From: Flavobacteriaceae bacterium EG-1
GTDB lineage: Bacteria; Bacteroidota; Bacteroidia; Flavobacteriales; Flavobacteriaceae
Direction: 5' to 3'
Assembly: GCF_009649685.1 (NCBI RefSeq)
Contig: NZ_WJPK01000001.1
Location: 686,760 to 750,759, forward strand
DNA: 64,000 nucleotides
Part shown: one piece after another, positions 43,698 to 53,907 of the stretch
How the letters are laid out: every line of letters begins with the position of its first letter
Position numbering within the stretch: position 1 is the first letter of the stretch
Made by a program: the position numbers and the translations under genes
Notes under the pieces: generated by a model
Databases searched by the model: none
Seen by the model: only the letters and a program-made list of their open reading frames with translations
What the model was told of the DNA's origin: nothing

Positions 43698-46600
43698 TTA
43701 ATTTAATTGTTCTTTTTTAGTATCAATATCATCTTCATCTCCCCAATCGTGATCGGTAACACCTACTATTTTTTCTTGAAGGGTCTGGAATATGATAAAC
43801 AATACCGGTATCACCATTACACCTAATATGGTACCTACTAACATACCACCAATGGCTCCTGTACCAATAGCTCTGTTTCCAACGGCACCAGCACCAGTTG
43901 ATATCATTAACGGAAATAGTCCGAAAATAAAGGCAAACGATGTCATTAAAATTGGTCTAAAACGTGCTATGGCTCCATCTAATGCCGACTGCAGTATTGT
44001 TTCTCCTTCTCGTCTTCGTTGTATGGCAAACTCCACAATTAAAATGGCATTTTTAGCCAGCAAGCCAATCAGCATCACCAAGGTAATCTGTATATAAATG
44101 TTGTTACTAATACCAAATAAGTTTGCAAAGATTAATACTCCGGAAAGTCCGGCTGGTACCGATAATAAAACGGCAATAGGAAGTATAAAGCTCTCGTACT
44201 GTGCGCACAATAGGAAATACACGAATATGAAGCACAGCATAAAAATGTAAACGGTTTGGCTACCTGCAGAAATCTCTTCTCTAGTAATTCCAGAATATTC
44301 ATATCCGTACCCTGTCGGTAAGGTTTCTGCCGCTACTTCTTCAATAGCGTTAATGGCATCACCAGAACTATAACCTGAGTTAGGAGCTCCACTTATTTTT
44401 GCCGCTGTAAATAGATTAAAACGCGTTAAACTTTGTGGTCCATAAACCCTTTTTAAGGTTACAAATTCGGTAATAGGTGCCATAACACCGTTGCCATTTT
44501 TAACTTTTATGGCATTTAAACTCTCTAGATTGGCTCTAAAATTTGGTTCGCCTTGATAATACACACGATATTGCTTTCCAAATTTATTGAAATTAGAAGC
44601 ATACACACCACTTAAATAGCCTTGCATTACACTTAAAACACCTTCTACATCTAAACCTGCAAGCTTGGTTTTAGCAACATCTACCACCACTTCATATTGT
44701 GGAAAAGTTGGATCAAACGTTGTACTGGCATATTGTATTTCTGGTCGTTGACTTAATGCTTCAATAAAATCTTGACTTACATCATAAAGGGCATCAACAG
44801 TACCACCGCTTTGGTCTTGTAATTGCACTTCAAAACCGTTACTTAAACCAAACCCTGTAACCGTTGGCGGAGCAAAAAATATCATATTAGCATCTTTTAT
44901 AGATGCCGTTCTTGCGAACAACTGACCAATAATTTCCTGTACACTTTGTCCCTCTCCACTACGCTCATCCCACGGTTTCAGTTTTAAAATAAACATACCA
45001 TAATTAGACCCTGTACCACTTATAAATCCACGACCGGTAGATCTTAAATAGGCGTTTACTTCTGGGATATCTTCAATAATTTTTTGTAGTTCATCTAAAA
45101 CTTCATCGGTTCTTTCCATAGAAGATGCAGCAGGTAAACTAACATCGGCAAAAACAATACCTTGATCTTCATCGGGTACAAAGCCTGTGGCTGTTGAATT
45201 CATTAGATAAACGAATACACCAATAAATATAACGATGACACCAAGAGCAATTGCTTTTTTGCGAATTAAAAAGTTTAACGCATTCTTGTATTTTGAGGTT
45301 GTTTTCTCAAACCCTACGTTAAAAGCGACATAGAAACGTTGCACAAAACTTTTTGATTTATGCTCTTCGTGTGGTTTTAACAATAAGGCACATAACGCCG
45401 GACTCAAGGTCAATGCATTTACAGCCGATAATATAATGGCAATGGCTAGGGTAATACCAAATTGTTGGTAAAACACTCCAGATGATCCACTAATAAATGT
45501 TACCGGAATAAACACGGCAGACATCACCAAGGTGATAGAAATAATAGCCCCAGAAATCTCGCTCATGGCATCTAAACTCGCCTTTCGGGCAGATGTATAA
45601 CCCGAATCCAGTTTGGCGTGTACTGCCTCTACTACCACAATGGCATCATCTACCACAATGCCAATAGCAAGCATTAAAGCAAATAGCGTTAACAGGTTAA
45701 TGGTAAACCCAAATAAACTTAGGAAAAAGAAGGTTCCTACAATAGCCACAGGTACCGAAATAGCCGGGATCAATGTAGAACGCCAATCTTGTAAGAAGAT
45801 AAATACGACAATGAAAACCAATAAAAATGCTTCGATTAAAGTACTGATCACTTTTTCAATAGATGCATCTAAAAAGTCATTGGCATTTACCATTTCTGTG
45901 TAGGTTAACCCTTCAGGAAAGTTTTTAGAAGCTTCTTCTAAGGTTGCGATAGATTGCGCCACTACCTCTTGGGCATTTGACCCCGCAGATTGTGCAATGG
46001 CAACACCCGTACCAGGCTGACCTTTAATGGTGGTTATTGTGCTATAGGATTGTGAACCTAATTCTACTCTAGCTACATCTTTTAAACGTAGAATACGCCC
46101 ATCGTCTGTAGTTTTGATGATGATATCTTCAAATTCTTCGGCGTTTTGTAATTTACCTTTGTATTTTAAGGTATATTGATATGCTTGCGCCCCTTGTAAA
46201 CCTAATTCTCCTGGTGCAGCTTCTAAGTTTTGATCATCAAGCGCTGTGGTAATATCAGAAGGAATTAACCCGTAATTCGCCATGATATTCGCCTTTAGCC
46301 AAATACGCATACTATACTCTCTAGAACTAAATGCCGATGCACTACCAACACCATCTATCCTTTTTAAAACAGGTATTAAATTAATTTCAGCGTAATTCTG
46401 AATAAATTCCTCGTCATATCTGCCATCTTCACTATACAACCCAAAAATAAATACATTACTACTTTGCTGTTTTTGTGTAGTAACACCCGATTGCGTAACC
46501 TCTGAAGGCAATAAGTTCGACGCTGTAGATACACTATTTTGAACATTTACTGCAGCGATATCAGGATCGGTACCTAATTCAAAATAAACAGTTATACTAG

Positions 46601-46859
46601 CCGAACCACTAGTTGCAGTTGAGGTCATGTAGGTCATGCCTTCAACACCATTAATTGCTTCTTCTAATGGAACAATAACACTATTTAATACGGCTTCTGC
46701 ATTTGCACCATCATAAGAGGCTGAAACCTGTACTGTAGGTGGTGCAATATCTGGATATTGAGATATTGGTAATGTGGTTATTCCTATAATCCCTAAAATC
46801 AAAATGATGATAGAAATTACCGCCGAAAGAACCGGTCGTTTTATAAACTTATTAAACAT
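43698..46859 (-). CDS. RND multidrug efflux permease (HAE1/AcrB family)
   Basis: A 1053-residue proton-driven permease with 12 membrane segments and two large periplasmic loops. It starts MFNKFIKRPVLSAVISIIIL; GIVVDDAIVVVE in TM4 carries the proton-relay Asp pair; GLLAKNAILIVEFA in TM10 has the Lys partner. TPxVQVSASYDGANAE is the normal start of the pore domain. It pumps hydrophobic toxic compounds from the membrane or periplasm through the TolC-like channel. Gaps to the neighbours are 15 and 13 bases. Confidence 0.97.
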   Translation of the reverse strand: MFNKFIKRPVLSAVISIIILILGIIGITTLPISQYPDIAPPTVQVSASYDGANAEAVLNSVIVPLEEAINGVEGMTYMTSTATSGSASITVYFELGTDPDIAAVNVQNSVSTASNLLPSEVTQSGVTTQKQQSSNVFIFGLYSEDGRYDEEFIQNYAEINLIPVLKRIDGVGSASAFSSREYSMRIWLKANIMANYGLIPSDITTALDDQNLEAAPGELGLQGAQAYQYTLKYKGKLQNAEEFEDIIIKTTDDGRILRLKDVARVELGSQSYSTITTIKGQPGTGVAIAQSAGSNAQEVVAQSIATLEEASKNFPEGLTYTEMVNANDFLDASIEKVISTLIEAFLLVFIVVFIFLQDWRSTLIPAISVPVAIVGTFFFLSLFGFTINLLTLFALMLAIGIVVDDAIVVVEAVHAKLDSGYTSARKASLDAMSEISGAIISITLVMSAVFIPVTFISGSSGVFYQQFGITLAIAIILSAVNALTLSPALCALLLKPHEEHKSKSFVQRFYVAFNVGFEKTTSKYKNALNFLIRKKAIALGVIVIFIGVFVYLMNSTATGFVPDEDQGIVFADVSLPAASSMERTDEVLDELQKIIEDIPEVNAYLRSTGRGFISGTGSNYGMFILKLKPWDERSGEGQSVQEIIGQLFARTASIKDANMIFFAPPTVTGFGLSNGFEVQLQDQSGGTVDALYDVSQDFIEALSQRPEIQYASTTFDPTFPQYEVVVDVAKTKLAGLDVEGVLSVMQGYLSGVYASNFNKFGKQYRVYYQGEPNFRANLESLNAIKVKNGNGVMAPITEFVTLKRVYGPQSLTRFNLFTAAKISGAPNSGYSSGDAINAIEEVAAETLPTGYGYEYSGITREEISAGSQTVYIFMLCFIFVYFLLCAQYESFILPIAVLLSVPAGLSGVLIFANLFGISNNIYIQITLVMLIGLLAKNAILIVEFAIQRRREGETILQSALDGAIARFRPILMTSFAFIFGLFPLMISTGAGAVGNRAIGTGAIGGMLVGTILGVMVIPVLFIIFQTLQEKIVGVTDHDWGDEDDIDTKKEQLN

Positions 46860-46874
46860 AATTTCTATTATTTA

Positions 46875-48044
46875 TTAGTTGGTAGTTGTTACTTTTTCTG
46901 TGATTTGCTGTAGCGCCTTTATTTCACTTTCGTTTACTTGAACTGGTTTTATTTCTTTACCACTAGATAAACCTGAAATGCCTTCAAGAACTACTTGATC
47001 ACCAGCTTTAAGTCCATCAGTAACAATATACGCCTGACCCGAATTTGTAGCAGTTACGGTAATTTTTTGGGATTGTACTTGCGACTGGTCGTTAACCAAA
47101 TACACATATACACCACCTTGAATTTCGTAGGTAGCCGATTGCGGAATAAGAAAAGCGTCTTCAATAGTTCTCGGAATTTGTATGGTAGCACTGTTACCCG
47201 TTCTTAATAAATTATCTGGATTATCGAAAATAGCACGCACATTAAATGAACCTGTTTCTTCGTCTACTTGACCGCTCACAGTTTGTATTTTTCCTTTTTG
47301 GTCAAAAGCGGTATAATCTGGAAGTAACAGAGACACTTCATCAAGATTTTTTAGCAAGCCCACTTTTGCAAATTCCAAGTAAGTTTTTTCATTGATTGAA
47401 AAATATGCATATACCTGTTTAATGTTAGATACTGTAGTTAAGGGTTCAGAGATACTGCTATTTACTAAACTTCCTAATTTGTAAGGTAACGAACCAATAT
47501 AGCCCGAAACCGGAGCAGTAATTCTAGTATAGTTATAATTAGTCTGCGCGTTAGAATAATTGGCTTGCGCCTGTTCTAAAGCTGCATTTGCCGCGGTAAG
47601 GGAGTTTTCGGCAGAGGTTAGCTCAAACTTACTAATGATTTCTCTTTCCACTAAAGGCTTTGCTTTTTCCACATCAACTTGTGCAGAACTAACATCAGCT
47701 TTTGCACTGCTAATTGCTGCCTTTGTACTTAAAAGGTCTTGCTGATATTCCGGTGCATTCAATGAAAAAAGGAGTTGCCCCTTTTTTACATATTCGCCCT
47801 CATCCACATGCACCTTTTCTATAAAACCTTCAATTTTAGGGTAAATCTCTATGTTCTCTGTACCTTCAATAGTTACCGGAAATTCTCTGAAGATTTCTAT
47901 GTCTTTTGAAGAAACGGTTAGTACTTCGTAATCGGCTACGGCATTTCCTTGTTCAGGCTTCTTTTCGCTGTTGCACGATGCAAATAATATGGCTAGGAAC
48001 AAGCCATAGCAATAGGTTTGTAAGTTGATATTTTTAGTTTTCAT
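46875..48044 (-). CDS. RND membrane-fusion (adaptor) lipoprotein
   Basis: A 389-residue AcrA/MexA-type adaptor. The lipobox is LFASCNSEK. In order: the lipoyl halves (YPKIEGFIEKVHVDEGEYVKKGQLLFSL, then YTRITAPVSGYIGSLPYKLGSLV) flank an alpha-hairpin of about residues 100-160, followed by the beta-barrel and membrane-proximal domains (IPQSATYEIQGGVYVYLV). It connects the permease to the channel. First RND gene; 52 bases after the MATE gene. Confidence 0.95.
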   Translation of the reverse strand: MKTKNINLQTYCYGLFLAILFASCNSEKKPEQGNAVADYEVLTVSSKDIEIFREFPVTIEGTENIEIYPKIEGFIEKVHVDEGEYVKKGQLLFSLNAPEYQQDLLSTKAAISSAKADVSSAQVDVEKAKPLVEREIISKFELTSAENSLTAANAALEQAQANYSNAQTNYNYTRITAPVSGYIGSLPYKLGSLVNSSISEPLTTVSNIKQVYAYFSINEKTYLEFAKVGLLKNLDEVSLLLPDYTAFDQKGKIQTVSGQVDEETGSFNVRAIFDNPDNLLRTGNSATIQIPRTIEDAFLIPQSATYEIQGGVYVYLVNDQSQVQSQKITVTATNSGQAYIVTDGLKAGDQVVLEGISGLSSGKEIKPVQVNESEIKALQQITEKVTTTN

Positions 48045-48096
48045 TTATATAGTATTTACGGGTTGTATGGAAGTATTTATGATTTACGATTAAAAT

Positions 48097-49542
48097 TTAT
48101 TCTGTTAACAATGAGGTTGCAGTGGATACTTTTAATTTGTGAATCGAATATGTTCTAACGAATACAAATGAGATTAAAGCGGCTAAACAATCGCTTACTA
48201 CAAAAGCGACCCATATACCGATCAAACCATAAAAAGCATTTAATGCATACGCTATAGGGACAAATAGTGCAGGGCGCAACAATGCCGATATTGTTGCAAC
48301 TTTGTTTTGTTGCAGTGCTTGAAAGTAACGTGTCATTACAATGTGCACCATGTAAAACGGAATGGATAATGCGAATATCCGTATGGCTATCTTTGTGATT
48401 TTCTTGATGTTATCTTCATCACCAATAAAAATATCGATTAATTGTGAGGGAAACAATTCTAATATAACAACACCAATGAACGCAACCAGACTCACCCCGA
48501 TAATCGCATATTTAAACGTCTTTAACGCACGGTCATAACGTTTTGCCCCAAAATTATAACTAATTACAGGTTGCATACCATCCCCTGTACCCAGGGCGGT
48601 CATCATAAAAAATACATTGATGCCAAAAATGATTCCCATAGCGGCAACTCCGTCCGTTCCTCCAGAAGTAAGTAATAATTTGTTGGCGAATATATTTTGA
48701 AAGCTAATGGCAATGTCCATGACAAAAGGCGCAAAACCAACCGAAAGAATGGGTAGCACAATATGCTTTTTAAGTCTTATTTTTCTCCAAACAATAGGAA
48801 CAACACTTTTTCCACTTAAATAATAATGTAGTAAAAACAAGGCATTAACAGCTTGTGCAATTATGGTTGCAAGTGCTGCACCACTTATACCTAAATTGTA
48901 TATTTTCATAAAAATATAATCTAGGCTTACATTAATTAGACAAGACAATAGGATAAGTTTTGCAGGAAAACTTGGATTGCCTTCTGCTCTACACGTAAAT
49001 TCCAAGGAAAGGAAAAAACTTAGTGGAAAGCCTAAGATAATAATCTGTAAATACTCTGCAGAGAGGTCTAAAAGTGTACCTTCTGCACCAAAGGCTAGTA
49101 ATAATGGCTTATAGAATAACAAGCCCAAGGTGGTAAACACTATAATAGCAACTAACAGCCCAGCAACAACACTACCCAAGGCATCTTCGGCTTCTTCATG
49201 ATTTTTCCCTCCTAAATATTGCGCAATTAATATTCCCGATCCGCTACCAAATAGCAATATAAATCCGAACTGAAACAATGTTACCGGAAAAGCCATAGTA
49301 ACTGCAGATAATCCATCCGCACCCACAAATTGCCCCACGAATATGCGGTCTACAAAGTTATAAAGCGCATTAATAAGCAGTCCTAATACCGCAGGACCTA
49401 CAAAGGCAAAAAGTAGTTTGAGTATAGAGTCGTTCTTCAAGGAATGTTTTTCCTTAATAGTTTCTCCATTGTTAGAAACTACATTTTTCTTAGGTTTTAA
49501 GAATTGAAATGCGTTGTTAAATATGTCCTTCAAATTTTTCAT
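48097..49542 (-). CDS. MATE-family efflux transporter
   Basis: A 481-residue MATE protein with 12 hydrophobic segments after a basic N-terminal tail of about 40 residues (the tail is longer than usual). Two homologous halves: GPAVLGLLINALYNFVDRIFVGQ near residue 50 and VGFAPFVMDIAISFQNIFANKLL near 275. GTGDGMQPVISYNFGAKR near 330 is the family's second signature. It exports cationic drugs with H+ or Na+. It heads the operon and its expression is probably governed by the divergent AraC regulator. Confidence 0.93.
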   Translation of the reverse strand: MKNLKDIFNNAFQFLKPKKNVVSNNGETIKEKHSLKNDSILKLLFAFVGPAVLGLLINALYNFVDRIFVGQFVGADGLSAVTMAFPVTLFQFGFILLFGSGSGILIAQYLGGKNHEEAEDALGSVVAGLLVAIIVFTTLGLLFYKPLLLAFGAEGTLLDLSAEYLQIIILGFPLSFFLSLEFTCRAEGNPSFPAKLILLSCLINVSLDYIFMKIYNLGISGAALATIIAQAVNALFLLHYYLSGKSVVPIVWRKIRLKKHIVLPILSVGFAPFVMDIAISFQNIFANKLLLTSGGTDGVAAMGIIFGINVFFMMTALGTGDGMQPVISYNFGAKRYDRALKTFKYAIIGVSLVAFIGVVILELFPSQLIDIFIGDEDNIKKITKIAIRIFALSIPFYMVHIVMTRYFQALQQNKVATISALLRPALFVPIAYALNAFYGLIGIWVAFVVSDCLAALISFVFVRTYSIHKLKVSTATSLLTE

Positions 49543-49672
49543 TTACTGAATTACTCAGGTATGCAATGCAAAAGTATCAGGATTAAAAACAGAAATATGA
49601 ATTACAATTTGTGAAAAAAAGATTATAATTTAGGTTTTTGTACTTTTAGACCTTTCATCCAAAGAATTACAC

Positions 49673-50566
49673 ATGAAAATATTTAGGGATATCAACTCTT
49701 ATTTCTTAAACCGAACACAACCTGCAAATGATTATGGCAATAGTTTTTTTATTAGAAGGATAGCAAAGGAACCAAAACATCAGGAGCCTGATGAGGAGTT
49801 TATGGCACCCCATAAGCGTGATTTTTTTGAAATCGCTATTTTACAGAAAAGTGATACCAATATTCAAATTGGTAATCAAACCCTTCATCAATTAGAGAAT
49901 AGCTTGGCTATTGTTTCCCCTTTTCAGGTGATAAATTATGGTAAAACTCCACCCATGGACGATTATGGTTATATCATTTACTTCAATGCCTCAATCTTCA
50001 CCAATTTAAATCAGTCTTATGGGTTACAAAATGAATTCCCTTTTTTCAAGATTCATACCATTCCCATTTATCAGACAACAAAGGAGGTTTTTAAAGGCAT
50101 ACTGCCTATTGCACAAGAATTATATGATGAATCTAGAAGTACCGCGTTGAACAACCGGGAAATCGTTAGGTCGCTTCTTTTAATACTACTTTATAAAGTA
50201 AAACGTGCTACCCAAAATAATAAAGGTATAGTCACTACCAATAGGTTTGATAGTATCATGTCTAAATTTGAACAACAGATTCTTAAGGGTAACAATAAGT
50301 TTTTTTCGGTAAATGAATACGCCTCCCAAATGAACATAAGCCCAATTTATCTTACGGAATGTGTTAAGAATGCTACAGGTAACAGCGCCCAAAAAGTACT
50401 TATAGATTATAAGATGCTATATGCAAAAACACTTTTACACCAAATGGACAAATCTGTAGCTGAGGTTGCTTACGCACTTGATTTTAACGAAGTAGCCAAT
50501 TTTAACCAATTTTTTAAACGAAATGCCGGTGTTACAGCAACGCAGTTTAGAAATAACCAAATGTAA
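49673..50566 (+). CDS. AraC-family transcriptional regulator
   Basis: A 297-residue regulator. Residues 1-165 form an AraC-type cupin sensor domain; residues 195-297 hold the two helix-turn-helix units (FSVNEYASQMNISPIYLTECVKNATG and VAEVAYALDFNEVANFNQFFKRNAGVTATQFR). It is divergent from the MATE-RND operon with a 130-bp gap, so it is the likely local activator. The inducer is unknown. Confidence 0.93.
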   Translation: MKIFRDINSYFLNRTQPANDYGNSFFIRRIAKEPKHQEPDEEFMAPHKRDFFEIAILQKSDTNIQIGNQTLHQLENSLAIVSPFQVINYGKTPPMDDYGYIIYFNASIFTNLNQSYGLQNEFPFFKIHTIPIYQTTKEVFKGILPIAQELYDESRSTALNNREIVRSLLLILLYKVKRATQNNKGIVTTNRFDSIMSKFEQQILKGNNKFFSVNEYASQMNISPIYLTECVKNATGNSAQKVLIDYKMLYAKTLLHQMDKSVAEVAYALDFNEVANFNQFFKRNAGVTATQFRNNQM

Positions 50567-51106
50567 TTCTCACTCAAAAAGAAAAATTAACATCAATCAA
50601 TTAAAGTTGTAAAAAATCCTTTATCAATAGAATTAGAACTTCTTTAATTGAATATTCTTATTTGGCTTCTGGATACGAAATAATTATCATAACTAAAATG
50701 CAATTTCAAAGCGTTGATTTTTTGCTATAAAATAAACGAAACTGACCTAATTAGCTAAAGATTAATGCCGACTTGGTTTTTAAAAACTGAAACTTGACAT
50801 TTAAAAAACATGATTATTTCATAGTATAATAATTTCATAAGATGACATCTCAATTCAAATTTTCATAAGGCTAAATCAATATTTTTTGTCATAATTATAC
50901 CTCGTCTTATACGCCTCCAAATATGATTTATTGTCAAATTCTGATCTGAATTTTCAAAAATATAACTTTATTTAAAATCCTTCCAGCTTCATATTAAATG
51001 GTGTATAAGGCTGATTTTCTGGCGCTTTAAAGTTGCGCTACTTCTTTTTTCATGCAACCGTTAAAAACTTCTCTGGTCTTTAGATTAATAATTTAAAAAA
51101 ATAATA
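50567..51106. other. Intergenic region, 540 bp
   Basis: AT-rich and without a coding frame on either strand. The last 60 bases before the next gene are more mixed (GGCGCTTTAAAGTTGCGC, then ATGCAACCGTTAAAAACTTC at 51053-51072), and that block may be a promoter or leader element. No terminator-like hairpin was found after the AraC gene. Confidence 0.5.
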
Positions 51107-52018
51107 ATGAAAAATGTAATCTTAGAAATAATACCAATTAAATTAAATCAATCTATTTCAATTCTTGTACTATTTGCCCTTTTATTATTCCTATTGTTTT
51201 CCTGTACCAATGATGATAATCAAACTCCAATAGCAGATAAGGCTATTATCTCACAAGAAATTAAAGATTTAATTTATCTAAAGGGTGATGAAAGTGCTTC
51301 TACGGTTTTAATTAATGTGCCTGGTGGTCCTAGTACAAAACTCAACACTGAAATTGCAGACTTAATTTATGGTTTGTTTAATACTACTGACATTCTAAAT
51401 GTAACTGTTCATCAAGCACAAACATTAGATTCTACCATTGTAAAAGTCGATGATATTACATTGAATGAAGCAATAAACATTAATAAAGAAAGTATAAATA
51501 TCCTTCATCAAGTAGTTTCATATTTTAAAAACCAAGGCAGGACTGTTTATATTTTGGGATTTTCCTTTGGTGCCTTTGTAACCCAAGAGCTTATTGCAAC
51601 AAATGGGATAAACAGTGCAGATAAGTACCTCATAATGACTGGCAGATTGGATATTAATGATTCTTTATGGCAAGCATCTTCCGAAGGAAAGGAAGGATGG
51701 TTTGAAAATGGTGTTACTCCCATAGTAGATTCTGAACCTCTTTCAAATGCTAAAGAAAGAAATCTACTTAGAATAAGTGCTGGCTTAGGAAAGAATAGAT
51801 ATACACAACTATTAAATGACTTTGAAGATTTATCAAAGGTAACCTATGTATATGGAAAAACAGACGAAGCTGTTGGCAGTCTTACCTCCGAAGAAGTAGA
51901 TTTTTTGGAAACAAAAAACACAAAAATTATTGCTGGATCTGGAGACCATACTGCCACTTTTGAAGATTTCATAATTCAAGGACTTGAAGAAACCTTTGGA
52001 ATTGAACTATTAGAATAA
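51107..52018 (+). CDS. Alpha/beta-hydrolase-like lipoprotein
   Basis: A 303-residue lipoprotein with a long N-terminus, hydrophobic segment and lipobox LLFSCTNDD. The mature part has an alpha/beta-hydrolase layout: oxyanion region NVPGGPSTKL, nucleophile elbow GFSFGAF (near residue 155), KTDEAVG with the acidic residue, and GSGDHTATF with the His. The Ser-Asp-His triad is thus complete. The substrate is unknown. It begins a three-gene run, the next start being 25 bases away. Confidence 0.78.
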   Translation: MKNVILEIIPIKLNQSISILVLFALLLFLLFSCTNDDNQTPIADKAIISQEIKDLIYLKGDESASTVLINVPGGPSTKLNTEIADLIYGLFNTTDILNVTVHQAQTLDSTIVKVDDITLNEAININKESINILHQVVSYFKNQGRTVYILGFSFGAFVTQELIATNGINSADKYLIMTGRLDINDSLWQASSEGKEGWFENGVTPIVDSEPLSNAKERNLLRISAGLGKNRYTQLLNDFEDLSKVTYVYGKTDEAVGSLTSEEVDFLETKNTKIIAGSGDHTATFEDFIIQGLEETFGIELLE

Positions 52019-52042
52019 AAACCTTTTATAAAGTTTAAATAA

Positions 52043-52651
52043 ATGAAAGAATTAACAATCATTTTTCTACTTATTTCAATAATAAATGTACACAGCCAAA
52101 GTAAATTAAACGATTCTTCCTTTTTAAATCGAACAGAATTTAAGATAGGATATTTCGGAAATTTAAGTTCAGATATCGGACTAAATGTAGGTGCAGAATT
52201 TATTTGGAAAGAAAAGATAAAAATTAAAGAAAAAAAGAAAGGGACAAAAAAAATCACCCATCAACTTTTGTTAAATAGTAGTTTAGGTTATGCTACAAAC
52301 TTCACTAACCAAACAGACAATGGGTTTCATACATACTATGGACTTATTTGGCGTAGAACTAGTCCTAAAAGATGGCAATTAAATGTCGAACTCAACCCAT
52401 TGGGGTATTATCGTTCTTTCTTACCAAAAACATATGAAGTAAAAGGAGACGAAGTTTCTAAAGTTAAATTTCCAGGAAGAAGTTACTATGCCCCATCAAT
52501 AACCTTTGGTATTGGAAGGAAGCGTCTGGAAAAAAGACGTTCTGGCTGGTATTTGAACCTAAATTATACTTTAAGAACACCATACAATGCAGGTACATTA
52601 CCCTCTTTAACATTACAATACGGCCATCGATTTAATTTTAAAAAGAAATAA
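52043..52651 (+). CDS. Predicted small outer-membrane beta-barrel protein
   Basis: Not recognised as a named family. A 202-residue protein with signal peptide ending INVHSQ and then about eight amphipathic strands (FKIGYFGNL, IGLNVGAEFIWKEK, LLLNSSLGYATNF, GFHTYYGLIWRRT, WQLNVELNPLGYY, ITFGIGRKRLE, WYLNLNYTLRT, LTLQYGHRFNF) ending in aromatic residues, as in eight-stranded outer-membrane barrels. It lies between two alpha/beta-hydrolase lipoproteins, with 24 and 2-base gaps. Its function may be linked to theirs. Confidence 0.68.
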   Translation: MKELTIIFLLISIINVHSQSKLNDSSFLNRTEFKIGYFGNLSSDIGLNVGAEFIWKEKIKIKEKKKGTKKITHQLLLNSSLGYATNFTNQTDNGFHTYYGLIWRRTSPKRWQLNVELNPLGYYRSFLPKTYEVKGDEVSKVKFPGRSYYAPSITFGIGRKRLEKRRSGWYLNLNYTLRTPYNAGTLPSLTLQYGHRFNFKKK

Positions 52652-52653
52652 TC

Positions 52654-53700
52654 ATGCAAAAAATAATTAGAATAAAATTTATTGTCATCACTTTAATTAC
52701 ATTAGGAGTTTTCTCTTGTTCTAAAGAAGATGTAACCATAAACGACCTAAATGAAACCATATTTGTAAGGCACAATAAAGCCGACATGCCAGCCTACATA
52801 CATGGTAACGCAACAGATAAAACATTTTTAATTATTCTTCATGGAGGACCTGGGGGTAATGGTTTGTGGTATAGAGTAAATACTATTAGAACCGAAATTG
52901 AAAAAAACAACGCAGTTGTCTATTTTGATCAAAGAGGTCATAATAATGCTCAAGGTAATTACTCAAAAAATGATGTGAGTGTTGATAAAATGGCTGAAGA
53001 CGTAATTGCTCTAGCGAAAGTTATAAAAGCGAAGTATGGTGAAGAATCTAGAATATTCTTAATGGGACATAGCTGGGGAGGCACACTGGGAACAGCCACC
53101 TTACTTAAAAATCAAAAGGATTTCTTGGGATGGATAAATGTTGCCGGAGTTCATGATCCTAAAGGTCTTCATACAGCGAATAAAGTTTCATTAAGTGCAG
53201 TAGCAAATGAGCAAATAGCCTTAGAACATAATGTAGACTATTGGAATGGCACTTTAAACTTGGTAAATAAATATGGTACAATAAATACGTTAGAAAATTC
53301 GGGTATACTAAATAAAGCTGCACATGAAGGAGAGTCAAAACTAGAAAAGGATAAAATCATCAATAAAATAATAGCAGATTATGGTGATGATATACCAACA
53401 GACAACTTGTCAAAAGTCATTTGGAATAGTACTAAAATAAATAATATTCTAGTCAATGAACAAGGGCTTTTTCAGGAGGTATCTTATATAGATAGATTAC
53501 CAAATGTAAAACTTCCATCATTAGTATTGTGGGGTAAATATGATTTGGTTGTTCCCAGTGCTTTGGCACAGGAAGCCTTTAATAATTTAGGATCTAGTGA
53601 TAAAGAACTCTTCATTTTTCAGAAATCGGCTCATAACCCAATGTTATGCGAACCGAAACTTTTTGCAGAAAAAATCATTCATTTTATCAATGAACATTAA
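52654..53700 (+). CDS. Alpha/beta-hydrolase lipoprotein (proline iminopeptidase-like)
   Basis: A 348-residue lipoprotein (signal ends LGVFSCSKE). The hydrolase signatures are complete: oxyanion HGGPGGNGLWYR near residue 68, FDQRGHNNAQG, nucleophile elbow GHSWGGTLG, the Asp in GKYDLVVPS and the His in SAHNPML. The HGGPGG and DQRG motifs resemble prolyl iminopeptidases and S33 peptidases. It would cleave a small substrate in the periplasm. It starts 2 bases after the barrel gene, so the three are co-transcribed. Confidence 0.85.
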   Translation: MQKIIRIKFIVITLITLGVFSCSKEDVTINDLNETIFVRHNKADMPAYIHGNATDKTFLIILHGGPGGNGLWYRVNTIRTEIEKNNAVVYFDQRGHNNAQGNYSKNDVSVDKMAEDVIALAKVIKAKYGEESRIFLMGHSWGGTLGTATLLKNQKDFLGWINVAGVHDPKGLHTANKVSLSAVANEQIALEHNVDYWNGTLNLVNKYGTINTLENSGILNKAAHEGESKLEKDKIINKIIADYGDDIPTDNLSKVIWNSTKINNILVNEQGLFQEVSYIDRLPNVKLPSLVLWGKYDLVVPSALAQEAFNNLGSSDKELFIFQKSAHNPMLCEPKLFAEKIIHFINEH

Positions 53701-53850
53701 AAGAAAACATGTAGCCATATAGTGCTATTACAAAAAATAGCATTTAAAGGCTAAGCAAATTACCTGAATTAATCAATTTTATTATCGTTGCCAGTATTTT
53801 TGTGTTATAGGTTAAGTTGATTATTAATTTTTTAATATTAAAACCTAAAC

Positions 53851-53887
53851 AAAAAGACCTTTATAATTAAATTACAAGGGTCTTTTT
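53851..53887 (+). terminator. Bidirectional intrinsic terminator
   Basis: A 9-bp stem, AAAAAGACC (53851-53859) and GGTCTTTTT (53879-53887), with a 19-base loop; A before and T after. It separates the convergent hydrolase operon and the large T9SS gene. Confidence 0.8.
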
Positions 53888-53907
53888 AGTTTCAAATTAA
53901 ATAAAGT

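Noticed and set aside
50900-51106. Short peptide or small RNA gene in the 540-bp gap
   Set aside because: Only an 8-codon frame on the minus strand; no defined hairpin or terminator to mark a small RNA.
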